A stretch of 32,497 nt of DNA. It comes from Cytidiella melzeri (taxonomy: Eukaryota; Basidiomycota; Agaricomycetes; Polyporales; Irpicaceae). Both the position numbers and the translations under genes were made by a program. The DNA lies in contig JABYQR010000451.1 of the NCBI GenBank assembly GCA_022592445.1, positions 1 to 32,497 of the forward strand, read 5' to 3'. Shown piece after piece: positions 1-10,233 of the stretch. The notes below the pieces were generated by a model. The model saw only the letters and a list, made by a program, of their open reading frames with translations. It ran no database searches and was not told the DNA's origin. The stretch's first letter is position 1. Every line of letters starts with the position of its first letter.

Positions 1-769
1 GTGCACTGGCAAGTTGTTGGTAATCTAATCTATAACGCTGGGCGCCCATAGATCTGTGACTTGACTCACAAGCGCTGGGACTGCAGCGTTCTGGGAATAG
101 TGCACGTTTATCACTTGTAATTACATAAATAGATGTTGCAGTGATATTTTACAGATATTACAGAATTGCACACAATATCCTTCATGAGAATTCAGGGTGT
201 TTGACTTGAGCTGGTAAAGTTGTCAATATTGCTCAAGCCGGCAGAAGCCAGCTTCCCAAGCTATCAGTTGGCACTAAGATAACCTGCTATCATGTAGGGG
301 CTGCTATCATACAGCTGGTGATCCGGTGCGGCTCGGCTACGGCTAGCGCCAGATGATAGCAGGAGTCGCGGCAACACTAATCAAGAGGGTGCCTAAGCAG
401 TTCCAAGTAGTGCTTAGCAAATACCATGAAATATTCCAACTGGCCTGTATTTAATGATTCCCATTGAATACAAATATCATGTGATGTGTATTGAATAATA
501 ATGTGTTTGATAGTATTGGTATTTATTGGTATGTAATGGTAATTAATGATATAGTCAGTGTTTGGGTGATTCAAGTTCAAGTCCTTGCTCAACAGAGTCT
601 CTGATTGTCTTGCATTTATAGCTAACACATTGTACAATGAACTCATGAAGACAGTAGGATGGTATGCATGACTATTAGTATGCACTATAAGTAGCATCAC
701 TGTATATGTTACCACCACTTCATTGGAGTTTGGTATGTTCTGTTGTCTTGCAACTGGACAGTGCTACTA
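1..769. other. Left flank, no gene recognised
   Basis: AT-rich sequence to the left of HINE-1. The only notable structure is an 11-bp perfect inverted repeat, CCTGCTATCAT at 283-293 and ATGATAGCAGG at 353-363, with a further CTGCTATCAT at 301-310. A 113-codon minus-strand ORF lies at 377-718, but it has low complexity and no motif I recognise. If HINE-1 is removed, this flank becomes contiguous with 5772 onward, so it is probably the 3' flank of the hAT transposase fragment at 5843-6217. Short TACC-containing repeats near 520-545 could be subterminal hAT repeats, but that is only a guess. Confidence 0.4.
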
Positions 770-1370
770 CTAGCGTTAGCAAGGCCGGCAAGCGGTGATA
801 CGCCCGGAAATCGGCTAGGCGCGGAGAAACGGCAGCAGCCCGCCATTTGCGCGGCCCGCGTCATCCTGTGCGGCAAGTCCCTCCACTTTCCCAGCGTCAC
901 GAGCACGAGGAGTTCGCCGGGGTCACGAGGAGTCCGCCGAGGATCCGAGGACTTGACAAGGAGCAATACGCCGGAAACATTCGAGGCCGAGGAATCGCAC
1001 CGAACTCTGACACACAGACACGCCCCTTTTTGCATCGGACCATGGGCCGGCCAGCCACCAAGCGTTTCGGACACGGGTCGGACCAACGGTAGAAGAAACT
1101 TGACGCGCGAACCCCGTTTCAGGAAGACTCCTATCACGCCACGCTGTGCAACTCCTGGACGGCGCCTCATCACCTGCTCGCAGCGGTTGGCGCCCCTGCA
1201 GCGCAAGGGCGCGCGCCGCTACGCCGCGTCGACCAACGCTGTGTCCCGCCGGGCGTCGACTCGCTGGACATTTTGCCTCCGCAGACGGAGGTATTCTGCC
1301 ACCCCCTTTCCTCGCTCTCGCGTTTGGGTTTAGGACATAGAAGGAAAGGTTTAGGAGAGGGTCTTCAGGG

Positions 1371-1380
1371 TATATAAAAA
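1371..1380 (+). promoter_or_regulatory. TATA box of LTR-alpha copy 1
   Basis: TATATAAAAA lies 159 bp upstream of the ATG at 1530. The same motif at the same spacing recurs in copy 2 (15490-15499, minus) and copy 3 (24567-24576). The conserved spacing supports one promoter driving the 175-codon ORF. Confidence 0.65.
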
Positions 1381-1529
1381 GGTGTTGCTTGTACTGCGTA
1401 GAGAACCAATCAATCCCCACCCCAGTTTCCAGAGTTCACTTTACGCTTTGCGTTCGCGTCGAGGGAGTCTCTTCGTGCCCATAGCTGTAGTTTCTTCTGC
1501 GTTGTCTCACTGCGACCTTTCCCACGTTT

Positions 1530-2057
1530 ATGTCCGCGGCATTTACCAACGACAACCCGCCTCGAGTCTGCCGTTGCTGTCCAACTGTTCCCCACCTGCC
1601 CGACGGTCGCTGCCCTTACCGCCCGCGCCCGCGCGAGGTTCTACGCCGTTACCCCATCATCCCCGCGCCCACGCCGCCGCCAGAACCCTCAGCAGCGCCT
1701 ACGGTCTCCCCTGCGAGATCAACTCCTAAATCACCCTCGCCAGCGTCGTCCGTCGCCTCCGTCGCGGACTCGCTTGAAAACTGCTCTTACTGCGATACTC
1801 AGAGCGACCATCCAGTTCCCCTGCGTTCAGGACCTTTCGTCCCGCTCGACTGCGATTGCCCGCGCGCACCGCACCCAGATTGCTGGCTATCTCCAGACTT
1901 TGAAGGCGAGGAGCACGAGTGCGAACTAGTACAGTTCAATCTTACCAGCTCAGCCAACGTCGTCGTTGGCCACGCATTTGCCTGTAATACGCATCGCCGT
2001 TCGGGAGGTGTCGTTCTACACTACCGCCCCCGCGCGCAGTCTGTCGAGTCCACTTAA
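1530..2057 (+). CDS. Cys-rich 175-aa ORF of LTR-alpha, copy 1
   Basis: Function unknown. The ATG lies 159 bp after a TATA box and the frame is open for 175 codons. The protein has an N-terminal cysteine cluster (VCRCC around residues 13-17, then GRCPY near 26-30), a Pro/Ser/Ala-rich linker (about 41-75), a second Cys pair (CSYC near 85-88), an acidic segment with single cysteines (SPDFEGEEHECELVQFNL near 121-138) and a basic C-terminus (HYRPRAQSVES). The paired cysteines suggest metal binding, but they match no family I can name. Copies 2 and 3 keep the same start, length and stop position. Compared with copy 3, I count roughly 21 synonymous against about 26 replacement codons, fewer replacements than neutral drift predicts. 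It could be an accessory protein encoded in the LTR, or a remnant of a gag leader. Confidence 0.5.
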   Translation: MSAAFTNDNPPRVCRCCPTVPHLPDGRCPYRPRPREVLRRYPIIPAPTPPPEPSAAPTVSPARSTPKSPSPASSVASVADSLENCSYCDTQSDHPVPLRSGPFVPLDCDCPRAPHPDCWLSPDFEGEEHECELVQFNLTSSANVVVGHAFACNTHRRSGGVVLHYRPRAQSVEST

Positions 2058-2138
2058 CTGCGATCTCACATAGCCTTCCGCGGCGACTCGCGCGCCATTA
2101 GTTTATCTTTCTCTCACACTTCCTTTCGGCTTCGTTAT

Positions 2139-2232
2139 ACTGCGTTTGCTTTTTAACTGCGTTATTTTACTGCGTTACTGCGTTGCGTTTCATCTTCACT
2201 GCGTCGAGCTTACTGCGTTCACTTTCACTGCG
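2139..2232 (+). repeat. ACTGCG short-motif array
   Basis: The hexamer ACTGCG occurs at 2139, 2156, 2169, 2177, 2198, 2212 and 2227, seven copies in 94 bp just after the ORF stop. The same block is present in LTR-alpha copies 2 and 3, where some motifs have decayed to ACTGTG. Function unknown; it could be an RNA or protein binding array near the transcript end. Confidence 0.55.
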
Positions 2233-3421
2233 CCCGCGTTTTACAGCGACCACTTCATATTCACCAGCGACCGCGTTTTGTGTTTGAGATTCATATTGCG
2301 TCTACGTTTATCTTCTGCGTCCCTCCGCGCGCCGTTTTCCTACAAGCCGCGACCTTTCACGCGCGCTCTCTTGGGGCCGCGCTATAACTCTTTCGCTTTC
2401 ACCGCGCCGACTTGCCCTTTTTCCCGCGATACGCGTGGTAGTTGCCCGTCTAGCTCCCTTCATATAAAACTTTATCACAAAAACCTTGTCGCTCTTTTAG
2501 CACAGGTAAAACTAGGACTCTTAGGCCACCTCGCATTTACTTTAACACTTCCGCGCTTCCACACCTTTACACTTCTATTGCCACTTCGTGGTTGGTGGTG
2601 TTGTCTTTAAGGTTGTTCTTAGCTTGAAGCGTGACTCAGTGTCTCAGCGGCAAGTACAATTCCTGAAGATTGAATGAGATATTACTTTTTGAGCCAGATT
2701 TGTGAGTAAACTTGGTGCTGGTAGCAGCCTGAACAAATAATTTTGTTGGGAATAGCTTTTCCAATGAGTAATGTAAAGTAAGTTGGTGGTTTGTCCTCTC
2801 TGGAGCACACAATCATTCATGAAAAAGGAGGGACTATGCTGTATTCTTTGAAGTGCAACAATGGGTGTAAGTACAGAATTGACAAGTTTGTGGAGTAGAG
2901 CATGGAGATGAAGATTGTTTGACATGCGTCTTCTTCTTAAGGGTGTTGAACTATGTTAAATAGTCTAGATACATACAATTTGGTAAACTGCAGGAGCAGA
3001 GCTACAAGTGATTTTGTTATTGATAGCAAATTGAATAAATCATATAGCATGAAATAGTTAATTGCACCTGTGACTTTGTTATCACAAAGAACCTCAGTAA
3101 ACAATTCTGTGCCTGGTAAGGACCTTGCCAAGCCATTTGATCATCAATATTGACTGTATTACAGGCATTTGCTGTTGGTGACACCTTTGATAGGCAACCT
3201 GATCTGGGATAAAGTGACTGTACTACAATTGATAAATTTGGTTACGGGAACAGGAGCCATACATTGATGAAGGTAGTCACCAATGGTAGCAAGGAGCTCC
3301 ATCTATCTTGTCATTAATTTGTGCAGTGTTCACTGCTGATTCTGGAAAATTACTTGCTTCAAGAATGAAGGGCTTCAGGGTGTCTCATTGGATCAATTGC
3401 TGATACATGTTACATGTGTCC

Positions 3422-4524
3422 TGTTGATGTCTTCACTGCCTCACCCCCATTGGAGCTGCCACAGGCTGGATTCTGATTGTAACTCCTGCTTATAGAGCAA
3501 CTAGTGGTTGTGAAACTGTGTGGAAGAATAAAAGGCAGCGCTCTATGCTGATGCAACCATGTCCTGTTGATGTCTGAACTGCATCAGCCCCACTAGAACT
3601 GCCACAGGCTGTGTTGTGATTGTAACTCCTCCCTATAGAGCAACTAATGGTTGTGAGACTTTGTAGAACGATCTGATGCAGTGGTTGCTGCTGATGCAAC
3701 CACGGTCGGAACTGCATCATCCCTACTGGAACTGCCACAGACTGTGTTCTGATTGTAACTTCTGCTTAGGGAGAAGGGTTTGTGAAACCTTGTGACCAAT
3801 CGAATGCAGTGCTTGCTGCCAACACAACCATGCACTGTTGATGTCTGAACTGCCTCACTCCCATTCAAACTGCCACAGTTGTAACTATTGCTTAGAAAGT
3901 AGTGGTTGTGAAACTTAGTGGACCAATTGAATGCAGCGCTGGCTGCTGATAAAACCACGTCTGGCTGATATCTGCGCTACCTCACCCCTATCAGAGCTGC
4001 CAAAGGCTGTGTTCTGATTGTACCTCCTACTTGTGGAAAAACTGGTGGATGTGAAACTGTATGGAAGAATCAAAGGCAGTGCTCTATGCTGATGCAACCA
4101 TGTCCTATTGATGTCTCAACTGTATCAGCCCCACTAGAACTGCCACAGGTTGTGTTCTGATTGTAACTCCTGCTTATAGAGTAACTGGTGGTTGTGAAAC
4201 TGTATGGAAGAATCAAAGGCAGTGCTCTATGCTGATGCAACCACGTCCTGTTCATGTTTGAACTGCCTCAGCCCCATCAGAACCACCACAGGCTATGTTC
4301 TGATTGTAACCCCTCCTTAGAGAGCAATGAATGGTTGTGAAACTTTGTGGAACAATCCGATGCAGTGCTTGCTGCTGATGCAACCATGTCCTGTTGATGT
4401 CTGAGCTGCATTACCCCTATTTGAACTGCCACAGACTGTGTTCTGATTGTAACTCCTGCTTAGAGAGCAACTAACAGTTGTGAAACTTTGTGGAACAATC
4501 AGATACAGTACTCACTACTAATGC
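3422..4524 (-). repeat. 143-bp tandem repeat array in HINE-1
   Basis: About eight units of a 143-bp monomer. The marker TGTTGATGTC (or a variant) begins units at 3422, 3565, 3836, about 3963, 4106, 4249 and 4392; several successive offsets are exactly 143 and one unit has a short deletion. A typical unit contains CTGATTGTAACTCCTGCTTA and GTGGTTGTGAAACT. Since 143 is not divisible by three, the repeat cannot hold one open frame across units, so the minus-strand ORFs here are incidental. Confidence 0.85.
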
Positions 4525-5072
4525 AGCCAAAATTTCACATTGTCCAAGAATGTAGGGGTTGAGAATTTTTAGTTAGCTTCCAAAGTACTGGTAATCCTTG
4601 CGCAGAGCCAATATCATCTGTGGCATGTCTTCCAATTGTATTCCCTGTTCCGAGAGCAAGCGATGTCTGTAGATTGCTGCACACATCAACCTGACCAGAA
4701 TTTGGCATCATTTGCCAGCAGGAGTGGAGTTGTAATCTGAGTCTGGATGACTTTGTTCAGTAGACTGGCCATAACATGCTCAATTCCACTCCAATTGACA
4801 GGGTGTTTGCACCAGAATGTTGCCACAAAATAGGGCTATCCAATGGTGTATTGTTTGTACGGATTTGTGCCCATATGCAGTCTGTACAAATCAAAAATTG
4901 CATTTTGATTTCAAAAGTGATCTGATACAAAGTTACAAAGAGCTGATAACAAGGCCAGTGTGATGCCATCAGCTGTATTCATTGTTTTGTTATTGACACT
5001 GTTACTGTCTGTATTCTGCCATCAAATTCCCACACTTTGGGGGACAAAAAGGTCACATCTGAAAAGGCATCA

Positions 5073-5718
5073 CACTAGGGGCAAACACCGATTTCACACC
5101 CCTTGAAATTTGCATGATTACCCACTTAAATGTTAACTATCAGCAGATAATCTTTAAGCAATTTTGGGCTTGGAATTGTTTCTTAATGTTTGAGAATACA
5201 AAATAATGCTATACAAATTCTGTGCCTTTTCAGGGGCAGGAATTTATGTTTTTTAAGTGGTAGTTAAATCAGAAAGAAAAATGAAAGGAAGTTTACCTTT
5301 TAAGGCTTGGAAAATCAAGTGGAAAAGATGCCTTCCACGGATTTGGAAAAGGGCATGAAAAAATCCAGAAAAGGAAAGGGCAGGTAGAATTGCCGGCGAC
5401 GTGCTACTGAAAAGTTCTGGAAAGTTGTTTGCCACGTTATGTTTGCCATCACCCGACACACGTGGGAAATCTATTTGTCTTTAAAATTTTAGGTTGATCG
5501 GAAATCTGCCTGAAAAATCAATATTGACACAGATTTTCTGAGCGCGGAAAGGCTGCCAGCAGATAGGCTTAAGAATTTGTAGAAAATTCACAAAAATGTC
5601 TTTGATTGTATATCAATGTAACCTACCAAACTCAACCAGATATTCACGGGATTTTGAACATCTCAAATAACTCTCACAATAATTTCACGCCATGTGAAAT
5701 CAGCCTTTGCCCGCAGTG
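5073..5718. mobile_element. CACTA-like non-autonomous element (646 bp)
   Basis: Inserted in HINE-1. The left end starts CACTAGGGGCAAACACC and the right end, reverse-complemented, starts CACTGCGGGCAAAGGCTG. About 20 of the first 25 positions match, including the shared GATTTCAC. The element is flanked by the 3-bp duplication TCA (5070-5072 and 5719-5721). The uninterrupted equivalent at 11390-11400 reads AAAAGGCATCAATG, with a single TCA. CACTA/CACTG termini and a 3-bp duplication are typical of the CACTA (CMC/EnSpm) superfamily. There is no transposase ORF, so it is a deletion derivative or MITE. Confidence 0.7.
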
Positions 5719-5842
5719 TCAATGTGCTGGAGCACACTGGAACAATTCTTCTTCATTCTTCAGGAATTGTAACATAGACTTTGAACAAATTGGTATATGT
5801 ATACTAATACACACAGGTAGCCACAGTTGCAGTCAATGACAT

Positions 5843-6217
5843 TTACTTGCTCCAGATAGACACACCATTGAGATACTCAATACCCTCGCCAAGCCCAATC
5901 TGTAACCACTCCTTTGAGATAACAGGCTTTGATGCCATCCTGGCCCCAAGAGATGAGCGAGAGTCTCTCATAGTGTGCTTGCATGATGAGAACAGCCTCT
6001 CAACTGAGACACTGACACCAGGAATTGCAAGAATATCTCGTGCAATGTGAGAAAGGGTGGGAAAGACCTTTGCATGACTCTACATATGCAAGTTGGTGGA
6101 AGAACCACAATTTTGTGTTAAATGTGGTACATACCTTCCACCAAGTGAGTATATCCTCATCATCCTGAGGAGAATATGCACCACTGAGGTAAAGCTCTAT
6201 CTCAGTCTCCCGATGAG
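5843..6217 (-). pseudogene. hAT transposase C-terminal fragment
   Basis: Reading leftward, exon 6217-6135 encodes a segment ending DDEDILTWWK. A GT-AG intron follows (6134-6080, 5' GTATGT, 3' TAG). The second exon (6079-5843) contains FPTLSHIARDILAIPGVSVS followed by VERLFSSCKHTM and ends KEWLQIGLGEG...WSK with a TAA stop at 5843-5845. This is the C-terminal dimerisation (hATC) region of hAT transposases, with the family's WW, IARDIL, and SVERLFS motifs. The upstream catalytic part is missing because LTR-A begins at 6218. No stop or frameshift is seen in the remaining part, so loss was by insertion rather than long decay. Family assignment is strong; the exact intron is inferred. Confidence 0.8.
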
Positions 6218-6974
6218 TGTCGTGGATGGCCCGACTAGCCCTTATTTTTCGTAAATTATCTCTTGTTTTTATCTGTAAAACTCTGGGTTGCAACCCAGTT
6301 GCAATCCTCTCTGCACAAACTCCTTTGCACATCTATTAAGCACATGTATCACGTGACTTAGACACTCCACACAGTCACATTACTTGCTGCTATGTTACAC
6401 TGGCATGTGACTCAGCTTATGTAAGACCACATGGCTACAACCACATGGCTCAGCCCATAGCTAGGGTTTGACGTCATAGATAGCACTCACATGGACTCCT
6501 ATTGTTCTTTTGTTATTGTTCTCTTTATGGAAGAATGTTTTCACAGATGCGGGAATGGAATACAACCGTTGGTCTCCTTTTAGATAAATTCTCTCACAAG
6601 TACAGGTCTTTGCAGAGTCCAGACAATAGCTATTATTCTCCTTTAGGTAGTTCTATTGTTCTTTGTTCACACGGCTTCTTGCAAAGCCTATCCTTAACAT
6701 GGTCTGTGCACAGGTCCCTGAAGTCTATATATACTGCTGCATGTACGCTCCTGACCCCCCATCTCGACCTCTTGGTCTTTACTGGGCTAGGTAAGCAAAC
6801 CCCCTCTGTACTACATAGCTGGTAGACAGAATACTAACTTGGTCTTTACTGGGCTAAACTTCTGCATAAGATTTATAGCTGGTGAGAGTATTGTGCTTCA
6901 CACATACCACGACCACTTTGTTGTCATCCACTTCTTGTCCATGTCTGCCGTGTTGAACCCTTGTCTCCGCGTCA
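6218..6974 (+). mobile_element. LTR-A, gypsy-like solo LTR
   Basis: Starts TGTCGTGGATGGCCCGACTAG and ends CTCCGCGTCA (TG...CA). The same sequence recurs reverse-oriented at 26438-32368 (LTR-B), where a polypurine tract precedes the start, which fixes the 5' boundary and orientation. It contains a TATA-like TATATATA at 6726-6733 and a 19-bp direct repeat flanking an intron-like segment (6771-6856). It truncates the hAT transposase exon at 6217. I do not see a clean target duplication (ATGAG at left, GAATG at right), so the insertion may have been rearranged. Confidence 0.65.
6771..6856 (+). repeat. 19-bp direct repeat around an intron-like segment (LTR-A)
   Basis: CTTGGTCTTTACTGGGCTA occurs at 6771-6789 and 6838-6856, about 45 bp downstream of the TATA motif. 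The first copy is followed by G then GTAAGC, a 5' splice-site form. A CTAAC branch-like motif overlaps the start of the second copy. The same arrangement is present in LTR-B, and a parallel one in the unrelated LTR-C. Confidence 0.5.
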
Positions 6975-7218
6975 GAATGTGTAAGTAAATCTTCATTGAA
7001 AACAGCTTTTGGTACTAAATTGGCCACAATAATTGATTGTTACATATTTTTTTTAATTACAGCAACTTTTATTACTAACATGCCCAGAATACTTGATTTT
7101 TCAATGATTTTGAAGCATGACTTTTATAAGTAATCTTGTTACTAATTGGCAACTGTTTTTTGAGTAATTTTATTGGCAATTATTGCCTTTGCCTGTTTTG
7201 CATGTGTCACATACTTTT
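6975..7218. other. AT-rich spacer
   Basis: AT-rich sequence between LTR-A and HINE-4. It begins with an intron-like GTAAGTAAAT...TTACAG stretch. I find no coding potential in either strand, including no continuation of the hAT gene. Confidence 0.4.
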
Positions 7219-8949
7219 ATAGCGTCCGCAAGGCCGGCAAGCGGCATGTACAATACCTGAAGATTGAATGAAATATTACTCTTTGAGCCAGATTTGTAAG
7301 TCAACTTGGTGCTGGTAGCAGCCTGAACAAGTAATTTTGTTGGAAATAGCTTCTCTGATGAGTAATGTATAGTAAGATGGTGGTTTGTCTTCACTGGAGC
7401 ACACAATGATTCATGAAAGAAGAGGGACTGTGCTGTATTGTTTGGAGTGCAACAATGGGTGTGAGTACAGAATTAAAACAAGTTTGTGGAGTAGATCATG
7501 GAGATAAAAATTGTTTGACATGCCTCTTCTTCTTAATGGTGTTGGAAAATAATCTAGATACAATTTGGTAAACTGCAGTGACAAGTGATTATGTTATTGA
7601 AAGCAAATTGAATAATCCATACAGCATGTAATAGTTCATTGCACCTGTGACTGTGTTACGAAGAGAACCTCAGTAAGCAACCCTGTTCCTGGTAAGGATC
7701 TTGCCAAGCCATCTGGTCATGAATATTGGCTGTATTACGGGCATTTGCTAGTCGTGACACCTTTGATAGGCAACTTGATCTGGGATAAAGTGACTGTACT
7801 ACAATTGATAAGTTTGGTTGCAGGAAAAGGAGCCATACATTGATGAAGGTAGCCAACAATGGTAGCAACGGGCTTTATCTATCTTGTCATTAATTTTGTG
7901 CAGTGTTCACTGCTGATTCTAGGAAATTACTTGTTTCAAGAAGGAGGGGGTTGATCAATTGGTAGAACATGTTACATGTGTCCTGTTGATGTCTGCACTG
8001 TCTCACCCCCATTGGAGCTGCCACAGGCTGGGTTCTGATTGTAACTCCTGCTTATAGTGGTTGTGAAACTATGTGGAAGAATCAAAGGCAGTGCTCAATG
8101 GTGATGTAACCATGTCCAGTTGATGTCTGAACTGCATCAGCCCTACTAAAACTGCTACAGACTGTGTTCTGATTGTAACTTCTCCTTAGAGAACAGCTCA
8201 TGGCTGTGAAACTTTGTGGAACAATATGATGCAGTGCTTGCTGCCAATCCTACCAAGTCCTGTTGATGTCTGAACTGCCTCACCCCCATTGAAGCTGCTA
8301 TATTTGTAACTGCTGCTCAGAAAGCAGTGGTTGTGAACCCTTTACAATTCCTGAAGAGTGAAGAAGAATTGTTCCAGTGTGCTCCAGCATGATGCCTTTT
8401 CAGATGTGACCTTTTTGTCCCCCAAAGTGTGGGAAGTTGATGGAAGAATACAGACAGTAATGGTGTCAATAACAAAACAATGAATACAGCTGATGGCATC
8501 ACACTGGCCTTGTTATCAGCTCTTTGTAACTTTGTATCAGATCACTTTTGAAATCAAAATGCAATTTTTGATTTGTACAGACTGCATATGGGCACAAATC
8601 CGTACAAACAATACACCATTGGATAGCCCTATCTTGTGGCAACATTCTGGTACAAACACCCTGTCAATTGGAGTGGAATTGAGCATGTTATGGCCAGTCT
8701 ACTGAACAAAGTCATCCAGACTCAGATTACAACTCCACTCCTGCTGGCAAATGATGCCAAATTCTGGTCAGGTTGATGTGTGCAGCAATCTACAGACATC
8801 GCTTGCTCTCGGAACAGGGAATACAATTGGAAGACATGCCACAGATGATATTGACTCTGCGCAAGGATTACCAGTACTTTGGAAGCTAACTAAAAATTCT
8901 CAACCCCTACATTCTTGGACAATGTGAAATTTTGGCTGCATTAGTAGTG

Positions 8950-9515
8950 AGTACTGTATCTGATTGTTCCACAAAGTTTCACAACTGTTAGTTGCTCTCT
9001 AAGCAGGAGTTACAATCAGAACACAGTCTGTGGCAGTTCAAATAGGGGTAATGCAGCTCAGACATCAACAGGACATGGTTGCATCAGCAGCAAGCACTGC
9101 ATCGGATTGTTCCACAAAGTTTCACAACCATTCATTGCTCTCTAAGGAGGGGTTACAATCAGAACATAGCCTGTGGTGGTTCTGATGGGGCTGAGGCAGT
9201 TCAAACATGAACAGGACGTGGTTGCATCAGCATAGAGCACTGCCTTTGATTCTTTCATACAGTCTCACAACCACCGGTTGCTCTATAAGCAGAAGTTACA
9301 ATAAGAACACAGCCAGTGGCAGCTCATGGGGCTGAAGCACTTCAGACATCAACAGGATGTGGTTGCATCAGCATAAAGCACTGCCTTTGGTTCTTCCATA
9401 CAGTTTCACAACCACCAGTTGCTCTATAAGCAGGACTTAAAATCAGAACACAGCCTGTGGCAGCTCTGATGGGGGTGAGGCAGTGCGGACATCAACAGGA
9501 CACATGTAACATGTT
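8950..9515 (+). repeat. 143-bp satellite units of HINE-5
   Basis: About four reverse-sense units. The marker GACATCAACAGGA (or a variant) falls near 9062, 9206, 9345 and 9488, spacings of about 144, 139 and 143 bp. These are the same monomer as in HINE-1 and HINE-2, but half as many units, so the copy number varies between elements. Confidence 0.75.
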
Positions 9516-10233
9516 CTACCAATTGATCTAATGCAACACCCTCCAGCCCTTCATTCTTGAAGCAAGTAATTTTCTAGAATCAGCAGTGAACACTGCACAA
9601 GACTGATGACAAGATAGATGAAGCCTCTTGCTACCATTGGTGACTACCTTCATCAATGTATGGCTCCTTTCCCTGCAAACAAACGTACAGTCACTTTATC
9701 CTGGATCAACTTGCCTATCAAAAGTGTCACCAATAGCAAATGCCCGTAATACAGTCGATATTGATGACCAGATGGCTTGGCAAGATCCTTACCAGGAACA
9801 CAATTGTTTAATGAGGTTGTTTTTGGTAACAAAGTCACAGGTGCAATTGACTATTTCACGCTATATGATTTATTCAATTTGCCTTCAATAACATAATCAC
9901 TCATAACCCTGCTCCTGCAGTTTACCAAACTGTATCTAGATTATTTAACATAGTTCAACACCATCAAGAAGACATATGTCAAACAAGCTTTATCTCCACA
10001 GTCTACTCCACAAACTTGTTTTCATTCTGTACTCACACTGATTGTTGCACTTCAAACAATGCAGCACAGTCCCTCCTCTTTCATGAATAATTGTATAATC
10101 CAGTGAATACCAACCACCAACTTACTATACACTCATCATTGAAGAAGCTATTCCCAACAAAATTACTCAGGCTGCTACCAGGACCAAGTTTACATACAAA
10201 TCTGGCTCAAAAAGTAATATTTTATTAAACCTT

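Larger units (their letters stand above)
796..2646 (+). mobile_element. LTR-alpha copy 1 (solo LTR-like, 1851 bp)
   Basis: Starts TGATACGCCCGG and ends CAGTGTCTCA, so the ends are TGATAC/GTCTCA (TG...CA with a short imperfect inverted repeat). It is flanked by the 4-bp duplication GCGG (792-795 and 2647-2650). Unoccupied homologous sites elsewhere in the window, GGCAAGCGGCAAGTAC-like at 13940 and 18417, have a single GCGG, confirming both boundaries. The element holds a TATA box (1371), a 175-codon ORF (1530-2057) and an ACTGCG-rich array (2139-2232). It is GC- and CpG-rich, unlike the HINE around it. I read it as a solo LTR of a long-LTR retrotransposon. A Ginger-like DNA transposon (TG...CA ends, 4-bp duplication) is the alternative, because no internal region is present. 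Confidence 0.7.
770..5771 (-). mobile_element. HINE-1: Helentron-like non-autonomous element
   Basis: The element is read on the minus strand. Its 5' terminus (5771) begins TACAATTCCTGAAGAATGAA. The same 20-mer with one change lies inverted near the 3' side (from 2656, displaced by the nested LTR), followed by a 30-nt GC-rich tail that ends in CTAG (770-773). Both outer flanking bases are T on the minus strand. This asymmetric inverted repeat, CTAG end and T|T insertion are known for Helentron/Helitron2 elements and their HINE/DINE-1-type derivatives. The interior holds 143-bp tandem repeats (3422-4524) and no plausible Rep/helicase. Two later insertions interrupt it: LTR-alpha copy 1 (796-2646) and a CACTA-like element (5073-5718). 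Without these and their duplications the element is about 2.5 kb. The class assignment is an inference from termini. Confidence 0.7.

Noticed and set aside
377..718. 113-codon minus-strand ORF in the left flank
   Set aside because: Rich in I, N, T, Y and H from AT-rich DNA, with no motif and no splice or promoter support.
709..1420. Several ORFs of 80-196 codons on both strands over the first half of LTR-alpha
   Set aside because: GC-rich sequence with few stops in any frame. Lengths and starts are not conserved among the three copies, unlike the 175-codon ORF.
3490..4255. Overlapping minus-strand ORFs with repeated motifs such as SRSYNQNT and CGSS
   Set aside because: They arise from the 143-bp satellite. 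The unit length is not a multiple of three, frames break between units, and no motif is kept in all units.
3422..4524. CRISPR-like array
   Set aside because: Units are contiguous 143-bp tandem repeats without unique spacers, in a eukaryotic setting.
4757..4969. 70-codon ORF beginning MASHWPCYQ, repeated in HINE-1, HINE-4 and HINE-5
   Set aside because: HINE-2 has stops in it, and differences between HINE-1 and HINE-4 are mostly amino-acid changing (about 17 residues), as expected for noncoding repeat DNA.
7656..7868. Minus-strand ORF with NARNTANIHDQMAWQDPYQ, similar to 9628-9891, 16219-16545 and 18809-19027
   Set aside because: Repeats of the HINE interior. Frame, start and end differ between copies and no protein family matches; kept only as part of HINE.
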